Assembly (NCBI RefSeq): GCF_040869045.1
Contig: NC_090321.1
Span: 182,995,596-183,059,595 of the forward strand
Source of the DNA: Eurosta solidaginis
Lineage: Eukaryota; Arthropoda; Insecta; Diptera; Tephritidae
Length of the DNA stretch: 64,000 nucleotides
Direction of reading: 5' to 3'
Made by a program: the position numbers and the translations under genes. The first letter of the stretch is position 1. Each line of letters begins with the position of its first letter. Below are positions 1-10,746 of this stretch, one piece after another. Below the pieces are notes generated by a model, which was not told where the DNA came from, did not search any database, and saw nothing but the letters and a program-made list of their open reading frames with translations.

Positions 1-397
1 TCTATTCTGCGTTATAAGTTCAACGCACCTACCAAGTTTCAACGCTTTATCCGTCTTTGGTAATGAATTATCGCACTTTTTGTGTTTTTCGAAATTTTCG
101 ATATCGAAAAAGTGGGCGTGGTTATAGTCCGATTTCGTTCCTTTTAAATAGCGATCTGAGATGAGTGCCCAGGAACCTACATACCAAATTTCATCAAGAT
201 ACCTCAAAATATACTCAAGTTATCGTGTTAACGGACGGACGGACGGGCGGACATGGCTCAATCAAATTTTTTTTCGATACTGATGATTTTGATATATGGA
301 AGTCTATATCTATCTCGATTCCTTTAGACCTGTACAACCAACCGTTATCCAATCAAAGTTATTATACTCTGTGAGCTCTGCTCAACTGAGTATAAAA
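1..397 (+). mobile_element. HINE-1 (Helentron-like non-autonomous element), 3'-terminal part, cut by window edge
   Basis: This segment matches the last part of the HINE-1 copies at 21294-25075 and 42241-42717. It carries the stretch with TTTCGATATCGAAAAAGTGGGCGTGG, a short ACGG microsatellite near 232-252, and the terminal end CTCAACTGAGTATAAAA. The element must begin before base 1. No coding capacity is visible; the short open frames here are chance frames inside the repeat. The family assignment as Helentron-like is inferred from structure, not from a database match. Confidence 0.8.
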
Positions 398-2289
398 CTA
401 CATTTTGGGTTTTTCATTTTATATTTTCTTCTGCGAATGACGCAAGTGTGTGTATATCGTCACATTGCGTATACGCCATGGCGGTTGATAGGCCAACAGA
501 CAGACAGAGGCGTCTGATCTATTCAAGGAATATTCGTTTATGACAGCAGCAGCAAAGAAAATCAACGCAATGCAATTATAACGAAATTTGTTTACGCCCA
601 CATTGCATTCAGTGTACTCATTACAAACATACAAACATACATACATATGTACATACATCTGTGCAATCATATACAATTCTTCTTAAGTGAAAAGAAAAAC
701 AAAAAAATAAGAGCGGTCAATCTAAATATAAATAAAATCTGCAACTATTTCGGTGAAAGCGCGAGGAAATGCATTTGCTGATGTTTCTTGTAATGCATGG
801 AGTGTCGAACATCAACGACAACAACAGCAACATAGAGAGCTATGTGCATTAAAAATAACACAAACTTCCACGGAAATGAAATTCACTGATAGCCCATTAG
901 CAGTGACCGCAGTCGGCAGAGTTCAGTCATACGCTGATTTTAGGTCTTCATTTAAATGCAGCTAATTGTACTCGAGTACCACGCTTGGTTGTTTTTGTAA
1001 TGGTAAAGTAATTGTTTGGTGAATGTGGTGAATAGCTTGCGACCAAAAATGGCCACTTAACGGTGACCGCAGCCGCTGAAAATTTCTGTGCCATATAGAA
1101 TTTTTTTTTTTTTTTGCTTGTTTTAATATTATCTTGGATATTTTTCATGTTACGTCGGTGGTTTTATGGGTTGCAATAACTTGTGTTTTGTTGTTTTTAT
1201 TTTATGGCCAACTTTAGTTTTATGAATTTTCACTTAATTTCATATTCATATTCGGGTTATAAAAGGCGCTCTCTACACATTTGCCGATTGTTGAAATTTT
1301 ACCACAACTTAATAAAGTGCTTCACAACTGCATTACAAACAATCACTCGCTGCAAAAAACATCAGCAGGAATAAATGAAAGTCCTAGACGCATTGCAAAA
1401 CTTTCACCTACTAGTGTGCAAGCTTCTCAAATAGTTTATCATGATTAATACCGACGTACAAATGCCTTTACTTAAGAAAGCTATCGATTACCGGGTTTTT
1501 ATATAAGCCTGGTTTGTCACACAAAATCTTTTTTAAACATTTCCTTATTCTTTCCTTATATTGTATAAGCCCTTATACTGCACAATTCTTCCACGTTCGT
1601 TCACTCTTTATCTCCAAAGCACTGGTGCGATCGCCATTACCGTCTGCGAGTTCAGCCCACCGAAAAAATTTGGGTACAGCTTTGCAGCCGTCTGTCAGAT
1701 TTATGCAACTTCGGTTCGTATCTTCCTCATCTCGAAGACACAATTGCATCAGTTTCTATCATATCTGCCGGATTGGCGAGATTGACCACGGCATAAACCT
1801 AGCATAGACTGTTTAATTTGTTCGAAACCACTGATTATTTGGAAACCTATTGACCAGTTATTCAACATCGGCTCACCGTTTTCCAATCCACCCCTTCTTT
1901 ATCATTCGTACGTCTTTTTTCGACCCATTGAGTTTTTTGGGCGTCGATGCATCGATTACTGATTATATCTATGACGTAACTTGCCTGGCGGCGCATCCTC
2001 CAGCAATACCCCAAGGAATGCTTTTATCATGAAACCGTGACCTGCTCTACAGGCATAAATCCCACCGACCGGTTGAATAGCAGCCAGATACTTTCTGAGT
2101 CAGCATTAACCCGCTCCTGTAATTATTCTTGCAATATTTCTTCATCAGTTAATTGCTCAACCATGTTATATAACAGAGTTATATGCGATGCTCGATATTA
2201 ATTTATATTTTTATACCTTTATATTAAGTCCCTTTCATGTTTGTCCCCTTATTTCCATACGAATTTTTGACCCACGGAAAAGTCTTTTT
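398..2289. other. no recognised gene; AT-rich unique-looking DNA
   Basis: I see no supported exon or element here. There is a short CATACATATGTACATA-type microsatellite near 625-660 and a poly-T run near 1108. Two overlapping open frames at 1514-1807 run in different frames, with no family I can recognise and no splice signals that would select one of them. Confidence 0.4.
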
Positions 2290-2830
2290 CGTTAACTTCC
2301 CATTGAGCTAAACACCTGATACTTAGAACATAGTTCCGATCTGGGAGACATTACAATGCAAGTGAAAAAAAGTCCGCTAGGTGGCGAACGGATCGAGATA
2401 TACAGAAAATTAATTTTAAAATGGAAATTTTACGAACGACTTTTAACTAACTTCTCGGTGATCCAGAGACTTGAAATTTAACACATAGTTTGCGAGTCGA
2501 TGTCACTACTTTTCGTTAAAAACAAAATGTCGCCAGGTGGCAGACGAATCGGGGTGAACGAAAATCCCTGGAAAACGCAGGGAATCTTGCAATCGATTTT
2601 TGAGTAACTTCCCGGTGAGCTGGAGATATGAAACTTGAGCCGTAAGTCAGAACCCGGTGGCAATGAAATACCTTATCAAAAAGGCGCTAGGTGGCGCATG
2701 GATCGAGATATTAGGAAAATTAATTTTAATTTGGGAATGTTTTAATCCATTTTTAACTAACTTCCTGGATATCTAGATACTTGAAACCTCAAATATAGTT
2801 TAAAACTTGGTGACAGTGCAATGTTTGATC
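2290..2830. repeat. imperfect tandem repeat, about 155-bp unit, about 3.5 units
   Basis: The phrase AACTTCCCxxTGAGCT and relatives recur at about 2296, 2449, 2608 and 2759, a spacing of 151-159 bp. Each unit also contains GCTAGGTGGCG or CCAGGTGGCAG followed by a GATCGAGATAT-like phrase. The units are diverged from each other, so the array is old. Function is unknown, and it may be the core of a decayed mobile element. Confidence 0.65.
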
Positions 2831-2928
2831 AAAAAATTTGAGCTACGTAACGCACAACTCGAACTATTTAGAAGATTAGGCCATACCTTCATGGCTAGCC
2901 TCCTGAGTGTTGCAGGCGTTGTAGAATT

Positions 2929-3117
2929 CCACCTCTTTGAAGGCCCAACTCAATGCACGTCCTTATATACTTTTAGGCTTACGCGACTTTCACCAAGATT
3001 CTTCTAGACTTTCAGGCGTATGCGAATTTCACAACGATTTTCAGCTATGCAAACTAAGTAGCTGACAAACGAGGTGGAATTCTCTTGTTATGATGCGAGG
3101 TGGAATTCTGTTTTTCT
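2929..3117. repeat. short inverted-repeat unit with AGAATTCCACCTC ends
   Basis: AGAATTCCACCTC near 2930 is matched in inverted orientation by GAGGTGGAATTCT near 3080 and again near 3103. The 190-bp span between the outer copies could be a MITE remnant or just a repeated palindromic motif. No target duplication was found. Confidence 0.4.
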
Positions 3118-4177
3118 ATTTGGTCCATTTATATAACGGTAGTTCTTAAAATTTTTTATCATCTTTTTATTTATTGTTTCGTTTTATGTTTTATGTTATA
3201 TTTCATATTAAAACATACAATCACTCTGATTTAGATGGAAAAAGTTCGTCGAAACGCATAGGAGGAACATTTCAATAGGCCGAATAGCTACAAAATCCAC
3301 AAAAAACTGGCTTCACGATTTAGTAAACTATCGCCACTTTCCAGATACCAAAAATAAACTAAACGAAGCCCCTAAACTAAAAACGAAGTATCATGGGGTC
3401 TTCTTATTGGAATTTAGTTAGTCTCCGTTTTTTGACAACTTCACTAAATATCGCAACACTCTTATGATCTGCAGGTTCTAACGCCAGATTGGCTTTAAGT
3501 ACTTACATATAAATACCTATTGCTGAAATAATCCGTAGAATGTCTCAAAATAATCTCGAAACCAATTCTGAGATGATAATAAAATACTTTCGAATTGATC
3601 CCCGGAGTTAAGTTGGAAATGGACCTCAAATGATGAAACTGATTCTGAAAAATATCTCTTAATAGATTTATTACAGCAGATTAGTCCTCAGACTATTCCG
3701 AAAAATTTTCTGAAATTATACCAGAATTGAACTACAGTAGTCTTAAAATGATTTTAAAGACATCCCATAAGAAGTCCGAATTAATCTACCTCTACTGGCA
3801 GCTTTCTGAAATAGTCTAGCGATAGATTTATATTACTCATATTCTTCATATAATTATTCAGTGTCAATATTCTTAGAGTTATAATGATTACAAAAAATTT
3901 TACAAGTAACCATTGCCAGAGCATGGAACAGTTATAGATCCCTCAACATTTTCATTGATTTCTTACGATTATTTTCCATACAGTTCAAGACGATTTTTTT
4001 TATAGGGAAGAAGGTCTAAAACACCCTTCGAAAAAAAACTGTCTGATATCAATGCGTATTTTGAAGGACTTATGACTTGGACTTTGTTAAAAAATAATTG
4101 ATTGGGCTACAAAACTGCAAATCCAACAAAATTAAGAGAACTCCACATAAAAATGTTGAATTAATAAACATATTTCA
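3118..4177. other. no gene; includes cryptic GTCTNAAATAATC-like simple repeats
   Basis: The stretch 3530-3840 is built from loosely repeated phrases such as AATAATCTCGAAACCA, GTCCTCAGACTATTCCG and GAAATAGTCTAGCG. These resemble the segments at 45700-45850, 55540-55940 and 62440-62540. The rest is AT-rich with no open frame or splice pair I can defend. Confidence 0.4.
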
Positions 4178-4980
4178 TTATACCTTTCATGAACATGAAA
4201 TGGTATATTAACTTTGGTCCGATGCTTGTAACGTTGAGAAATACAGAAGAGAGACTCACCATTAAGTATACCGAATTGATCAGGGCGACGAACTGAGTTG
4301 ATATGGCCATGTCCGTCTGTCCGTCCGTCCGTCTGTCTGTTTGAACGCAAACTAGTCCCTCAAATTTTGAGATATCTAAATGAAATTTGGCACAAGGATG
4401 TATTTTTGTATTATATTAGACATTTGTCGGATCCGGTAGAATCGGACTACTATAACATATATCTCCCATACAACCGATCATTCAGATAAGACGATTTTGG
4501 CAATTCCTGTCGCAATTAGGAAAGTATAAACGTGAAACTCAGTGATATTCATTTTAATATATCATAGAAGATATAATGAAAAAAATCACTTTGATCGGAG
4601 CTATATATAGTATATATCCCATACAACCGATCGTTCAGATAGAAAGATTTTTGGCCATTTCTCCCTTAGTTTCCAATATATTAAAACGTGAAACTTGGTG
4701 TAATGTATTCTAATATATCATAGAAGATTTCCTGAAAAAATCATTTCGATCGGAGCTATATATAATATATATACCGATCGTTCAGATAAGGTGGTTTTTT
4801 GCCATTTTTTATTTTATATTTATCTTAAAAATCGTTTGGGTATGTACATCTGTTCACTATATATTTCTTATCTTATACATCCGATTATTTGGAGATTACG
4901 AACGGGATAATATTATTGTTCAGCCCCATTCATGAAAGGTGTGAAGTCTTCGGCACAGCCCCGTCCTTACTTGTTTTATT
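4178..4980 (-). mobile_element. second Helentron-like / mini-me-type element (HINE-2)
   Basis: On the minus strand the element starts AAAACAAGTAAGGACGGGGC, the same first 14 bases as HINE-1, and ends with ATGTTCATGAAAGGTATAAT. CTTTCATGAA near one end and TTCATGAAAGG near the other form subterminal inverted repeats. A GTCCGTCTG/GTCY microsatellite lies near 4311-4341. Two to three internal units of about 115-150 bp share CGGAGCTATATATA and CCGATCGTTCAGATA. This architecture fits the dipteran mini-me/HINE class; no protein is encoded. Confidence 0.7.
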
Positions 4981-5775
4981 TGAACTGCGTTTTCCTTTAA
5001 TGATCGTATTTTCTGAAGCACCAAAATTTGGGTCTGCATTTATTGCCGAGGTCGTGCCATCTGAGTCATTGCAAAGATCTATTCAACAGCTGCGGTAAAA
5101 GGTCTTAAAAGACGAATCCATTTTGACAGCATTCAAAAACTACGAATATCGAATTATATTAAAAAGCTTACAATTGTCATACGAAATAAAAAAAAAACTT
5201 ACCTAAGGCTTATCCAAACAATCGCGTATGAGCGACAGAACTATACCAGGTGAACTCCGAGAGCAAAAAAAAAAAAATTAAATAATAAAGTGTATTATGT
5301 ATTAATTTAAATATCGAAAAAAAGTTATTAAAAGTAATCAACAACAATCTGATTTACTAATAGTCAATTTGCTGCTGCAATTCATAAAATACATACAATT
5401 TCACTAGATTGGTAATTAATATAATTATCCCCCTGTAGTATGCGAAAATATATATTGACAGTTTGACATATTGGTCTCTGCCTACTCATTAAAATTGCGC
5501 TAAAACTAAACAAATGTTTTTGAACTTTGGAGCAATTGGTTTATTTTGCTAGTTGTTGGAATGCATAAATCAATGCATTTTGTAGCTTTTGCATTTCAAG
5601 CAGGGAAAATTACCTATGACAGTGTTCACACTACAACACTAGCGATACAAAACCAAAATAAAATAGAAATGCAAATCGCTTAAAATTATAAGGCAGAGCA
5701 ATAAGTGGGTTTTATTCAAAAAGCTATGCTCATTAATTATTTAAAACTTTTGTCGAATCAGTAATTATAAAAATG
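4981..5775. other. no confirmed gene; contains a possible decayed Ly6 exon
   Basis: AT-rich sequence following HINE-2. The only item of note is the minus-strand segment at 5203-5254, listed separately. Poly-A runs occur at 5190 and 5266. Confidence 0.35.
5203..5254 (-). pseudogene. possible decayed third exon of the Ly6-like gene
   Basis: On the minus strand a T-rich tract ends in CTCTCGGAG, followed by 52 bases and then a good donor, GTAAGT. One frame reads SPGIVLSLIRDCLDKP and then stops. The spacing of Gly, Ser, Arg, Cys, Asp and Pro resembles the part of fly Ly6 proteins that follows the CxIxRQE stretch at the end of exon 2. Two facts argue against a working exon: that frame does not match the phase left by exon 2, and a TAG codon sits directly before the donor. 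It could be a broken exon or chance. Confidence 0.25.
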
Positions 5776-5915
5776 AATTGTAAATTATGTATTATGAATT
5801 ACAATTTAGGAATTATGAATTATGAGTTATGAACAATGAGCTTTGAATTATGAATTATGAACTGTGAATTACGAACTATGTATTATGAATTAAGAATTAT
5901 AACCTATAAATTGTG
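5776..5915. repeat. AATTATGA-type minisatellite
   Basis: Phrases GAATTATGA, GAGTTATGAA, GAACTGTGAA and GAATTAAGAA recur with a spacing of about 9-10 bases for about 140 bp. It is an ordinary simple-sequence tract with imperfect units. Confidence 0.75.
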
Positions 5916-6781
5916 AACACGTAGAGTCATGACCAGAAAAGTTAAACCTCACTTTTTCGAACTTAGCATCGAAATCATAGATATGGGATCACAAAAATCG
6001 AAAACTAAAACTGTAATGAAACTTTACATAGCGGGTGTTTTAGGGACTTTCAGACCAATTAGATCTTGGAATGTTATAAGTTGCATATTTCTAAATTTAT
6101 TCTTACTTCTTATGTAGGTTGAACTGGGCGTTTAATAAAGAGCGCACCTAGATGGTATGTGCGAATAGTGTACTTTTTATGTCAACAAGAAAAAATAAAT
6201 TTTCCATTCAGATAAGGTAACAAGGCAGAGCAGTCTATTTTTGAACTAAGAAAACACATACCTACATATAATTTAGTGGCTATCTCCGAAAAATAAGGGA
6301 ACTACTTTTTCACTTATGGCACAATATTTTAAAGAAAATCGCTTTGTTCCAACACCCACACAGGTACCGTAGCCTATACAAATAAACTTTCTATTTGTTA
6401 TAATTTCTATCAAAAAACCAGGATTGTCAACATACCGAGAAAGCAAATCAGATAGCTGTTTGATGCAGCCCGCCTCTAAGGCAAAGGAGGGGATATTCTC
6501 GTAAGTGTTATGATTAGATACGATATCCGGTGGAGGCCTTATCAAAGTCGAAAAATTGGGTCCTCAAAACTTTATTTCTAAGTACTACTCCACATAGTCA
6601 GCCTTTCATTCGATTTGGAAACTGATAGAGGGTAACTGAAAAACAAGAAATTCTTGTGGAGCCCCTTCTTGGCGTTTTTGCAATAAATTGAAGAGCAGTA
6701 TACCCACAGAGGAATGAAGAGGAACTGTGGGTAAAATTATAAGGTCATAAGGAGTACGCCACATTGGGAGGTACTTTTGCG
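5916..6781. other. no recognised gene
   Basis: No supported exon, RNA gene or element. Several open frames of 60-94 codons occur by chance in AT-rich DNA and lack splice or family support. Confidence 0.4.
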
Positions 6782-7600
6782 TTTTTATACCCAGCTGTAC
6801 TTTTAGACAGGGTAATATAACTTTGATTGGATAATGGTTGGTTGTACAGGTATAAAGGAATCCAGATAGATATAGACTTCCATGTATCAAAATTAGCAGT
6901 ATAGAAAAAGAATTTAATTAAGCCATGCTCGTCCGTCCATCCGTTAACACGATAACTGGGGTAAATATTGAGATCTCGTCACTGGTGTACGGGCTTATCT
7001 GGACTAAAAATAGATTGGTATTGAAAATTAGCGAAATCTGATGATAACCACGCCCACTTTTTCGATATAGAAAATTTGGAAAAATGGAAAACTTAGATAA
7101 TTCAAAAACAAATACCGCTAAGCTAATGAAATTTGGTAGGTGAATAGGTATTATGACGCAAAACATAAATTTAAAAAAATGTTGAAATGTGGGCGTGAGA
7201 CCACGCACATTTAGAAGAAGAAAATTTGGCAGTTTAGCAAGCCGTAAATCAAAAAGCCGTAGAGATATCACATTGGAATTCGTCAGAGACACTATCCTTG
7301 CTAACTTTTATAGAATAAGTGAAGATTTTCAAAATTGGTTAAACACTATGCCCACTTTTCCTAAAAGTTGAACCGTAACAAAGTTTGCAATAACTTTATG
7401 ATATATAACTACATTTGATTAATATTCTTCCTCAGTAGTGGTATGGTTGAGCTAAGAACAAAACTTACGGAAATTTTTAAAGTGAGCGTGACCCGCCCCT
7501 TATTTTGTCGAAAAAAAGTCTCTCAATCCGAACGAGATTCGGCATAAATATTTTTTTCATAGCTACAACTGTTAACTGCATTTTTGCCCACGCAAGCTCG
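6782..7600 (-). mobile_element. HINE-1, decayed partial copy
   Basis: The left edge TTTTTATACCCAGCTG and the following ATAACTTTGATTGGATAATGG match the terminal part of the minus-strand HINE-1 at 16918. A short GTCCGTCCATCCGTTAACACG remnant of the microsatellite, CCACGCCCACTTTTTCGATA and GGGCGTG phrases follow in the family order. Similarity fades after about 7450, and the hairpin end is missing. The right boundary is approximate. Confidence 0.7.
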
Positions 7601-9732
7601 TTAGTAGTAGCCTCTCTATCGTTTTTGCTTCTTTTGAACGAAACTGAGCTCAGAACTTAGACTTTTTGACTTGTTTCCAATGACTTTCTCCGAGAACTTG
7701 AATGTAGGAATTGCCAAGTAGAGGCATACTCTAGCGACTTGGAAATTCTTGTCAGGAGAATATTCTGGGGTTTCTAGTAATGATAAAGAGATGATCAGAG
7801 CTTTGCTTATTTGGCGTATAGATGTCAACCATGTGAAATGAAACTAGTTCTCTCGTAAGATGGTAAAAAAGCCATTTATCAGCCTGCCGAAACGTTGCGA
7901 GTATCTGGCAGTATTTCCGAATCACGATGGCAGGAAAGATTTCATATGGCATAGCCGTGAAGGCTTTCATGTTGCTATTGTGGCCTATCGGCAGTAGTAA
8001 TTTTCTAGCTTATTTAAGGGTTATAGGTCTGGCAGCAAAATGAATGGCTCTGGTGTGTTACAGATGGAAGTTTTGTAATACACACAATATTTAATTTAAT
8101 AAAAGATTTGGAAAAAGCCGTCCCATTTCAATATTTCATTGCCTTAACCCGCGCAAATAAATGGCTAAGCACGCCCTTATTTCAACATCTGCTCAAATTT
8201 CTTTTAAAGTTTATGCGTATTACATTGATTTTTTATCGACTTTGACTTTGTTTGATTTTATCGTCTTTACTGGATTTAATATGTATCCAAGTATATTATG
8301 TTTGTTTACACTTAATATATTCCTAGAAAGCCTGATCCGCTTTGTTGGCTGCATAAAGTGTGGCAAGGATTAACCCTGAGAAAGGTTGTGTTGAAGTAAA
8401 CAAACGTTACTTGCGCATTTTCTTAATATAAATCGTTTGTGCACATAAATTTATTTACTTACATATACATACATACATATGTATAGATAGATTTGTATAG
8501 TTGGCTGCTGAAGTACAAAAGATTTGGTCAATTCTTTAGTTTCTGGATATAGTCAGATAAAGCTGCTTTTCATATTGTAATGTTATCTATTTGTTGCGTT
8601 TTTATAAGCTTTTATTTACTTTCACTTGGCCGTTGTTTGTAATCAAATCTTGCAAGTTAAATTTGATACACTTCGTGGTGTCCGATTGAGCTGAAATTTT
8701 GCGCACATGTATAACTCCGATGACAATGCAATAATACTTTGCGAGAATTCGATAAATCAATCGACAACAGAGTTATCCGTAAAGATTTGTGTTCACAAGG
8801 GAATAAAAGCCTAATTCCCTTGTTTAGAAGGATGGTGAATAACCTACAGCGGCTCAAGAACGAGGTAACTTCGCTTTGTTTGTGTATACAACGAACGTAG
8901 AAGTTAGGCTGTTATTCCTCAATGTTGCATACTGTTCTGCGCACTTGATTTTGTTTTACAGATTTAACCCACAGACCAGAGATCTGCAATGAGTAGTTGT
9001 AAAGTTTTAAATTAGTTAGCACTGTTTGACACAATTGTCACATATCTGTCAAAAATACTTCAACTAACTTAGTCATATTTTATTTCGGTTATGAATATGC
9101 CCCAATATATTCGCATCATGATATAAAAAATCGTGTACTCATGCTCAGTCAGGGCTATTTAAACGTAGCGATTCGTATCAGTAATTTGGTTCAGAGTCCT
9201 TTTCATCCTGAGACCGCGTTAGCGTTGAACGCGAAAGATCTGACAACCGAAGATGCTGATATCCGAATGGAAGCCACTTTTGGCAAACACATACGATATG
9301 TTTTCTCGATATGTATGTATGTATGCATTTAACGTTTTGTTGTTCCAAAAACACATGAACATGTGCATGCCAATATATACAAATCCATTTGAATGAGTTG
9401 AACAAAGCATGGGGCGCATTCCAAAAGCACAACTGCTGGCGAAGTTGATTAGTGATAACTTCTTGGAACGCACAGTTGCAACTTTACGACAAATTAGTGA
9501 GCATAAAAATTTTCCGCTCTATTACTCAGCGTTTTTATCGATTGGTTGTTGACAGTTGGCTCAACGTATCGTTTCAAAAGCATAATTTCTTTCACTCAGC
9601 TGATAACTGATAATTAGCAAGATCAATTAATTGATAGAACAAAAAACAATGATCAGATTGATGTTAATATTATAATACACTCAGACATGGAGGTCTTCCA
9701 AAATAACTAGAAATAATTGTTGGTGCTAAGTT
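7601..9732. other. no recognised gene
   Basis: Mostly AT-rich DNA with a CATACATATGTATAG microsatellite near 8462-8490. A short open stretch near 9141-9290 is less AT-rich than its surroundings, but I recognise no domain and no convincing splice pair. Confidence 0.35.
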
Positions 9733-10164
9733 ATGTTGAGATCTAATGTTGACGTTGCTAAGGGACTTGTAAATGGATCAATAGGTCACATAACTGAAAT
9801 TATATGGCCATATTACAGACGTGCTCAACTATACCATAACGACATACCATCGGTTCGCTTAGACTTTGGTAACGATGGCGTTCACATAATACAGCCTAAA
9901 TCAGTTCAATTTCCTTCTAAATTTAATCACCGCACAGCTGAAAAAAGAATGCTCCCAATTGTCTTGTCGTGGGCTTCAACTGTGCACAAAATGCAGGGAA
10001 CCACTGTAGATCATGCTGTTATTTATCTAGGCTGCAAATTATTTGCTGCTGGTCAAGCTTATATGGCTTTAAGCCGAAGAAGCCTAATTATCGTTAAAGG
10101 CTACAATGAACTTATAAAGTGTTATATTTCTTTCCAGTCAATTTATTTTTTACTTTTTAGTTAA
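9733..10164 (+). pseudogene. C-terminal piece of a Helitron/Helentron Pif1-like helicase
   Basis: The 143-codon frame contains GLVNGSIGHITEI, then LSWASTVHKMQGTTVDHAVI and QAYMALSRRSL. These match the late helicase motifs (WAxTVHKxQGxT and QAYVALSR) of the Pif1-type SF1 helicases carried by Helitrons and Helentrons. In such elements the domain is fused to a Rep/HUH nuclease and drives rolling-circle transposition. The Rep domain and the Walker A region are absent, so this is a fragment. The conserved arginine-valine after LSR is altered. It is the only helicase remnant here and may come from the kind of autonomous element that mobilised the HINE copies, though that link is inference. Confidence 0.8.
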
Positions 10165-10309
10165 TTTTTTTAACCAATAATAAAAGCTATTTTTAAAAAA
10201 GTTTTTTTTTATTTAATTTTATTTTATTTGATTTCCATTGTTTGTGGCCAATATTAGCCGATTTTCTTGTTGGTATTTGCTGGTATTCCTAAAAGACTTT
10301 AAATATAAA

Positions 10310-10746
10310 ATAGGAGGAAGAAAACTTCTATCCGAAGGTGTACTAAAAGGTTGTATATCGTATACCCGATATTTCTATGCTCAAATAATCAATAACAGCC
10401 TAGAAAATGGTGTGGTATCTGAAATGTGGAAAACCTCAACAATAATACCTGTGGAAAAAGTTAAAAAGACAATGCAACCTGAAGAACTTAGACCCATAAA
10501 TACTCTGCCGAGTGATTCTAAAATTCTCGAAATCGTTGTTAAGAATCAATTGGTGAATCATCTTGAAGTAAATAATATACTAGTCTACCAACAGTCAGGA
10601 TTAAGGAAAAAAACATTCCTGTGAGACAGCGCTGAACTTGGTGATATCTGATTGGAAAGAAGAGCTCAACAACAAAAAAGTAGTGGTTTCAGTTTTCCTT
10701 GGCCTCAAAAGAGCCTTTGAAACGGTAGATAGAGAGATATTAATAA
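10310..10746 (+). pseudogene. LINE-A reverse transcriptase fragment, part 1 of 3
   Basis: The frame reads SEMWKTSTIIPVEKVKK, then EELRPINTLPSDSKILE and LVYQQSGLRKK, the early palm/finger region of a non-LTR reverse transcriptase. After a stop at 10621 and a frame change it continues toward FETVDREILIK. The reading frame is then interrupted by the HINE-1 at 10747 and resumes at 14075. The nearest clade cannot be fixed by eye (Jockey/CR1-like). It is defective. Confidence 0.75.

Noticed and set aside
1514..1807. Two overlapping open frames of 97 and 74 codons
   Set aside because: Two frames compete, no domain is recognisable, and there are no defensible splice sites; left as unresolved DNA.
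4889..5098. 69-codon open frame starting in HINE-2
   Set aside because: The first part is transposon terminus, and the rest has no family or splice support.
9141..9332. Less AT-rich open stretch of 63 codons
   Set aside because: No recognised domain, no acceptor/donor pair in phase, and an equally long antisense frame.
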